Part shown: one piece after another, positions 8,278 to 12,089 of the stretch
Layout: the number at the start of each line of letters is the position of its first letter
Position numbering within the stretch: position 1 is the stretch's first letter
Assembly (NCBI GenBank): GCA_017615495.1
Contig: JAGAAA010000091.1
Location: 1 to 12,089, forward strand
Length of the DNA stretch: 12,089 nucleotides
Source: Clostridia bacterium
GTDB taxonomy: Bacteria; Bacillota; Clostridia; Christensenellales; CAG-1252
Reading direction: 5' to 3'
Translations under genes and position numbers: made by a program
The notes under the pieces: generated by a model
Database searches by the model: none
What the model saw: only the letters and a program-made list of their open reading frames with translations
Told to the model about the DNA's origin: nothing

Positions 8278-11200
8278 ATGAAATCTAATTTTGATTTTTT
8301 AGAGAAATATTGGCCTGCCTTGGCGCAAATTGGCGCAACAGCGGAAAGCTATTTGTTTTCCGATGCCAATGCCTGTGTTTATAAACTCGGGATGTTTGCC
8401 GAGCGCTTGGTTCAGGAAATAATGGTTTTTGAGCATATCGCAGAGCCTGTTGAGGACAATACCCACGCGGCAAGGATTCGTTTGTTAAAACGCGCGGGAC
8501 TATTACCGAAAGATATCGATGATACTTTGTATCTGCTTCGTATAAAGCGCAATTCTGCAGTGCATACGGGCGAAGACTCTCTCGATGAAGCAAAGACACT
8601 CTTGTCAATGACTTTCAATCTGTCGATTTGGTTTATGAAAACCTATGGGGATTGGAGTTTTGTTTCGCCGACGTTTGTCATGCCTGAAGAAACTCACACG
8701 GAAGATTTGCAAAAGATAATAGCAAGTCAAGAGCAAAAAATTGCGGAGCTTTCCAAACAATTGCAACAAATAACAACCGAGGCATCTGCAAATACGCAAA
8801 AAGAGCGTGCCAAACGCGCCGAAACAGTTTCTTCCATGTTGACTTGGTCAGAAGCGCAAACACGCTGTTTAATTGATGAGCAGTTGCGCAAAGCCGGCTG
8901 GGAAGTCGATACGCAATATCTGCGGTATAGCAAAGGAACGCGCCCCGTTAAAGGAAAGTATTTAGTCATTAGCGAGTGGCCGACAAATTCTGCATATGTA
9001 AAAACCGGTTATGCCGATTATGCCTTTTTTATTGGCGAACAATTGGTCGCGATATTAGATGCGAAGAAATGGACGGAAGATGTTGCCGCGACAATTGATG
9101 TGCAGGTAAAAGATTATGCGTTAAATATTCGACCAGAAGATGAAAAATATGTAATCGGGAATTGGAATGGATACAAAGTGCCCTTCTTGTTTGCATCCAA
9201 TGGGCGTGCTTACATAGAGCAAATGCGCACAAAATCAGGCGTGTGGTTTTTAGATGCACGCAAACCGACCAATCAATCTTATCCGTTGCGGAATTTTTTC
9301 AGTCCCGATGATCTGAAAGAAAAGCTTGAACAAGATGTCGATGCGGCAAATAAAGCGCTTGCCGTTTCAGACGATTCGTATATGACAGACAAAACGGGGC
9401 TTGCGCTTAGAGATTATCAAATCAAAGCAATTAACAAGGCAACGGAAGCAATCATCAAAGGGGCTCCGACTGTTTTGCTTGCAATGGCGACAGGTACCGG
9501 CAAAACAAGGACGATTTTGGGTCTTATCTATAAAATGCTGGAATCAAAGCGATTTAAACGCATTTTGTTTCTTGTCGATCGGGTGTCGCTTGGCGAACAG
9601 GCGATGGATACTTTCAAGGATGTTAAACTTAAAGAGTTGATGACCTTGGACCAAATCTACGAATTAAAAGACATTGATGATAACGATATTAATCTGGAGA
9701 CGAAAGTCAGCGTTTGCACAGTGCAAGGTTTGTTAAGACGGACGATTTTGGCAGAAACTCCTGACCTGATGCCCGGTGCATTTGATTTGATTATTGTAGA
9801 CGAAGCGCATCGCGGCTACATTCTTGATCGTGAAATGACGGAAGAAGAAGTATTATACGACGATCAAAATGACTACATGAGCAAATACAAGCAGGTCATT
9901 GAATATTTTGATGCGGTAAAAGTTGCGTTGACAGCGACGCCTGCTTTGCACACTACGGAAATATTTGGGTCCCCCGTTTTTACTTACCGTTATCGCGAAG
10001 CCGTCATAGATGGATGGCTCGTAGATCATGATCCGCCGTATATCATCAACACCGATTTTATACAGAACCAAGCCAATTTCCACAGAGGAGAAAGCATGGC
10101 GGTATACGATCCCAATACAAATGAGCTTCTAAATGGTGCGGTTTTAGAAGATGAGATGAATTTTGATGTATCGGAGTTCAACCGCAAAATCATCTTGCCG
10201 GATAATACGCGAAAAGTTTTGGAAGCAATCGCATCAAAGTTGGATCCCGAAGGAAAAGAAAAGACTTTAATCTTTGCGGTAAGTGATGAACATGCGGATC
10301 GCATCGTTGATACTCTTCGTGAGATATATAAGCCGTTTGGGGTGTCCAATGATGCCATTATGAAGATCACAGGCAAAACTGCAGGCGGGAACAAAAAGAA
10401 GATATTGCAAGTGATTAAGCAATATAAGAATGATCAATGTCCCAGTATTGCTGTGACAGTTGATTTGTTGACAACGGGTATTGATGTTCCGCGGATCTGC
10501 AATTTAGTGTTTATGCGCAAGGTAAATAGCCGTATTTTGTTTGAACAGATGATGGGTAGAGCAACACGTCTTTGCCCCGATATCGGCAAGACGCATTTTA
10601 ATATTTTCGATGCAGCTCGGGTTTTTGATGATCTGGATGTGACTTCTGGGATGAAGTCCGTAACCGTCAGCAAAACAATGGCGGAGCTTTTGGAAGACCT
10701 TTTCCGTCCAAGCGAAACAAGCAAACAGCGGATAAAAGACCGGATTATCGCCAAATTGCAACGGAAAAATAACGGTTTAACCGATGAGCAAAAATATGAA
10801 GTTGAAGAACGGCTGAATGGCAAGTCGCTTAAAGAATATGCCAAAGAGTTGAAATCATATACCGAAGATGCCTTTATTGAAAAATGCAGGAAAGACAAAG
10901 ATTTTTTGACGTGGGTATCTGGATTGAAAGGGAAAAAGAAAGGGTATTACTATTCCGAAAAAGAAGATACCTTGTTTGAAACAACGCGTGGTTATGGTGA
11001 AACGGAAAAGCCGGAGGATTATTTGGAATCGTTCGTAAAATATATAAACGAGAACAAAGAGAAAGTTGAGGCAATTCGTATCATTTGCACCAAACCCAGT
11101 GATCTTACTCGTGCGCAATTGAAAGAGTTGAAACTTTTGCTTGATAAGGAGAATTATACCGAGAGTTGCCTGAACCAAGCGGCAAGCGCGGTCACGAATC

Positions 11201-11517
11201 AAACCATTGCGGAAGATATCATCGCGCATATCCGCCGTGTTGTATTAAAAACCCCTATCTTCAACCATGAAGATCGAATTAAGCGCGCATTTGATAAGCT
11301 GGTCTCCGAAAATCAATTCAACAAGATGCAGCTTGATTGGTTGGAGAAGATTAAGACGTATATGCTTCACGAAAGTGTCCTTAACAGAGAAACTTTTGAC
11401 GCCCCCGTCTTCCAAATGGATGGAGGTTTTGATCGATTTGATAAAAAATTTGCAGGGCATTTGGCGGAAATTATTCGACAATTAAATACTTATATCTTTG
11501 AAGGAGTAGCGGCATAA
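8278..11517 (+). CDS. hsdR: Type I restriction enzyme R subunit with N-terminal DUF4145/HEPN-like domain
   Basis: HsdR is the ATP-driven motor and nuclease of a type I restriction complex: it pulls in unmethylated DNA and cuts it. In order: an all-helical DUF4145/HEPN-like domain (about 20-125) with RNSAVH at 91-96; a coiled coil (about 148-185); a PD-(D/E)xK nuclease with E192, D247, D261-A-K263 and Q276-x3-Y280; a superfamily 2 helicase with LRDYQ (377-381), Walker A ATGTGKT (404-410), DEAH (508-511), TATP (552-555), TTGID (732-736) and QMMGRATR (757-764); and a C-terminal region (about 900-1075) like the EcoEI R subunit, which docks on the methylase. All expected catalytic residues are present, with Asp in place of the usual Glu in the nuclease ExK. 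At 1079 residues it is longer than EcoEI-type R subunits because of the N-terminal extension. RNSAVH fits the HEPN ribonuclease signature RX4-6H, but RNase activity is inference. It overlaps hsdM by one base. Its DNA is more AT-rich than the surface gene, which suggests transfer. Confidence 0.95.
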   Translation: MKSNFDFLEKYWPALAQIGATAESYLFSDANACVYKLGMFAERLVQEIMVFEHIAEPVEDNTHAARIRLLKRAGLLPKDIDDTLYLLRIKRNSAVHTGEDSLDEAKTLLSMTFNLSIWFMKTYGDWSFVSPTFVMPEETHTEDLQKIIASQEQKIAELSKQLQQITTEASANTQKERAKRAETVSSMLTWSEAQTRCLIDEQLRKAGWEVDTQYLRYSKGTRPVKGKYLVISEWPTNSAYVKTGYADYAFFIGEQLVAILDAKKWTEDVAATIDVQVKDYALNIRPEDEKYVIGNWNGYKVPFLFASNGRAYIEQMRTKSGVWFLDARKPTNQSYPLRNFFSPDDLKEKLEQDVDAANKALAVSDDSYMTDKTGLALRDYQIKAINKATEAIIKGAPTVLLAMATGTGKTRTILGLIYKMLESKRFKRILFLVDRVSLGEQAMDTFKDVKLKELMTLDQIYELKDIDDNDINLETKVSVCTVQGLLRRTILAETPDLMPGAFDLIIVDEAHRGYILDREMTEEEVLYDDQNDYMSKYKQVIEYFDAVKVALTATPALHTTEIFGSPVFTYRYREAVIDGWLVDHDPPYIINTDFIQNQANFHRGESMAVYDPNTNELLNGAVLEDEMNFDVSEFNRKIILPDNTRKVLEAIASKLDPEGKEKTLIFAVSDEHADRIVDTLREIYKPFGVSNDAIMKITGKTAGGNKKKILQVIKQYKNDQCPSIAVTVDLLTTGIDVPRICNLVFMRKVNSRILFEQMMGRATRLCPDIGKTHFNIFDAARVFDDLDVTSGMKSVTVSKTMAELLEDLFRPSETSKQRIKDRIIAKLQRKNNGLTDEQKYEVEERLNGKSLKEYAKELKSYTEDAFIEKCRKDKDFLTWVSGLKGKKKGYYYSEKEDTLFETTRGYGETEKPEDYLESFVKYINENKEKVEAIRIICTKPSDLTRAQLKELKLLLDKENYTESCLNQAASAVTNQTIAEDIIAHIRRVVLKTPIFNHEDRIKRAFDKLVSENQFNKMQLDWLEKIKTYMLHESVLNRETFDAPVFQMDGGFDRFDKKFAGHLAEIIRQLNTYIFEGVAA
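11501..11506 (+). promoter_or_regulatory. Ribosome binding site of hsdM inside the hsdR 3' end
   Basis: AAGGAG lies within the last codons of hsdR, 10 bases before the hsdM ATG at 11517. The spacing is slightly long. The TAATG overlap of the hsdR stop and hsdM start suggests translational coupling, which would hold the two subunits in ratio. Confidence 0.7.
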
Positions 11518-12089
11518 TGAGCACATTGGAAATAGTTCAAAAACTTTGGAATCTTTGCAACATCTTAAGAGATGACGGCATCACATATCATCAATACGTT
11601 ACCGAGTTGACGTATATCCTGTTTTTGAAAATGGCAAAGGAAACCGGCGCGGAAACAGACATCCCTGAGGAGTATCGTTGGGATAATTTGACAAACAAGT
11701 CGGGGATTGAGTTAAAGAAGTACTATAAGGATCTACTTACTAAGCTCGGGGAAACTGCCGTCGGTCGCGTTTCACAAATCTATGCCAATGCTTCTTCCAG
11801 TATTGAGGAGCCGAAAAATCTTGAAAAAATCATCAAAGAGATTGATAAGCTTGACTGGTACGAGGCAAGAGAAGAAGGCCTTGGTGATCTTTACGAAGGC
11901 TTATTGGAGAAAAACGCTAACGAGAAGAAGTCCGGCGCAGGACAGTATTTTACTCCTCGTCCGTTGATCGACGTGATGACCGCACTAATTGATCCGCAAG
12001 TAGGAGAGCGATGTTTTGATCCTGCTTGTGGTACGTTTGGGTTTATGATCGCTGCCAATCGCCATGTATGTGAGCACAATAAGCTGTAT
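11517..12089 (+). CDS. hsdM: Type I DNA methyltransferase M subunit, 3' partial
   Basis: HsdM uses S-adenosylmethionine to make N6-methyladenine at the site chosen by HsdS, protecting host DNA; with HsdS and HsdR it forms the restriction complex. The window shows the first 191 codons. The helical N-terminal domain is present (about 1-125: VQKLWNLCNILRDDG, then TELTYILFLKMAKE). It is followed by the GQYFTPR signature (142-148) that opens the catalytic domain and by SAM-binding motif I, DPACGTFGF (168-176). Phe174 stands where Gly or Ala is more usual. The catalytic NPPF motif lies beyond the right edge. The start ATG shares one base with the hsdR stop (TAATG), a typical operon arrangement in the order R-M, with hsdS expected next. 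No stop or frameshift is seen in the visible part. Confidence 0.95.
   Translation, partial: MSTLEIVQKLWNLCNILRDDGITYHQYVTELTYILFLKMAKETGAETDIPEEYRWDNLTNKSGIELKKYYKDLLTKLGETAVGRVSQIYANASSSIEEPKNLEKIIKEIDKLDWYEAREEGLGDLYEGLLEKNANEKKSGAGQYFTPRPLIDVMTALIDPQVGERCFDPACGTFGFMIAANRHVCEHNKLY

Noticed and set aside
10855..11229. 124-codon minus-strand frame inside hsdR
   Set aside because: Antisense to the well-supported EcoEI-like C-terminal region of HsdR. Its Phe/Ile-rich translation is the usual complement of Lys/Glu/Asn-rich coding DNA.
7017..12089. CRISPR array, tRNA, transposase or integrase
   Set aside because: Looked for regularly spaced direct repeats, tRNA-like cloverleaf ends and recombinase motifs; none seen.

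Overview
The window reads as a piece of a Gram-positive, Clostridia-like (Bacillota) chromosome, probably from an uncultured anaerobe. This rests on strong AAGGAG-type ribosome binding sites, extended TGnTATAAT -10 elements, a U-tailed intrinsic terminator, and a giant secreted-type repeat protein. No marker gene fixes the taxonomy, so the assignment is an inference. All genes lie on the + strand.

Region 1 (1-7016) is one huge reading frame already open at the left edge: at least 2337 codons of a Gly/Ser/Thr/Asn/Tyr-rich surface-type protein. It carries a cluster of nine GLUG-like G-G-hydrophobic-hydrophobic-G motifs (one degenerate) at 3087-4106. A recurring E-Y-x-H motif occurs at 273, 1278 and 2790, and the last roughly 900 residues are a beta-rich region I do not recognise. 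It is GC-rich by eye and ends in a clear intrinsic terminator at 7040-7067.

Region 2 (7068-12089) is visibly more AT-rich and is a defence-type locus. It begins with a Fic-family protein adenylyltransferase (7183-8169) with an intact catalytic motif and an N-terminal inhibitory motif, behind its own extended -10 promoter and a 12-bp tandem repeat. A second extended -10 promoter precedes a type I restriction operon. hsdR (8278-11517) encodes a fusion of an N-terminal DUF4145/HEPN-like domain, a PD-(D/E)xK nuclease, a superfamily 2 helicase and an EcoEI-type C-terminus. hsdM (11517 to the right edge, truncated by the window) overlaps the hsdR stop by one base. The specificity subunit hsdS is expected further downstream but is not visible.

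In the restriction system HsdM would methylate host DNA at a site chosen by HsdS, and HsdR would translocate and cut unmodified DNA. The most notable feature is an intact RNxxxH motif in the HsdR N-terminal domain. It matches the RX4-6H ribonuclease signature of HEPN toxins, so this HsdR may combine DNA restriction with an RNA-cleaving back-up. A Fic enzyme sits directly upstream.
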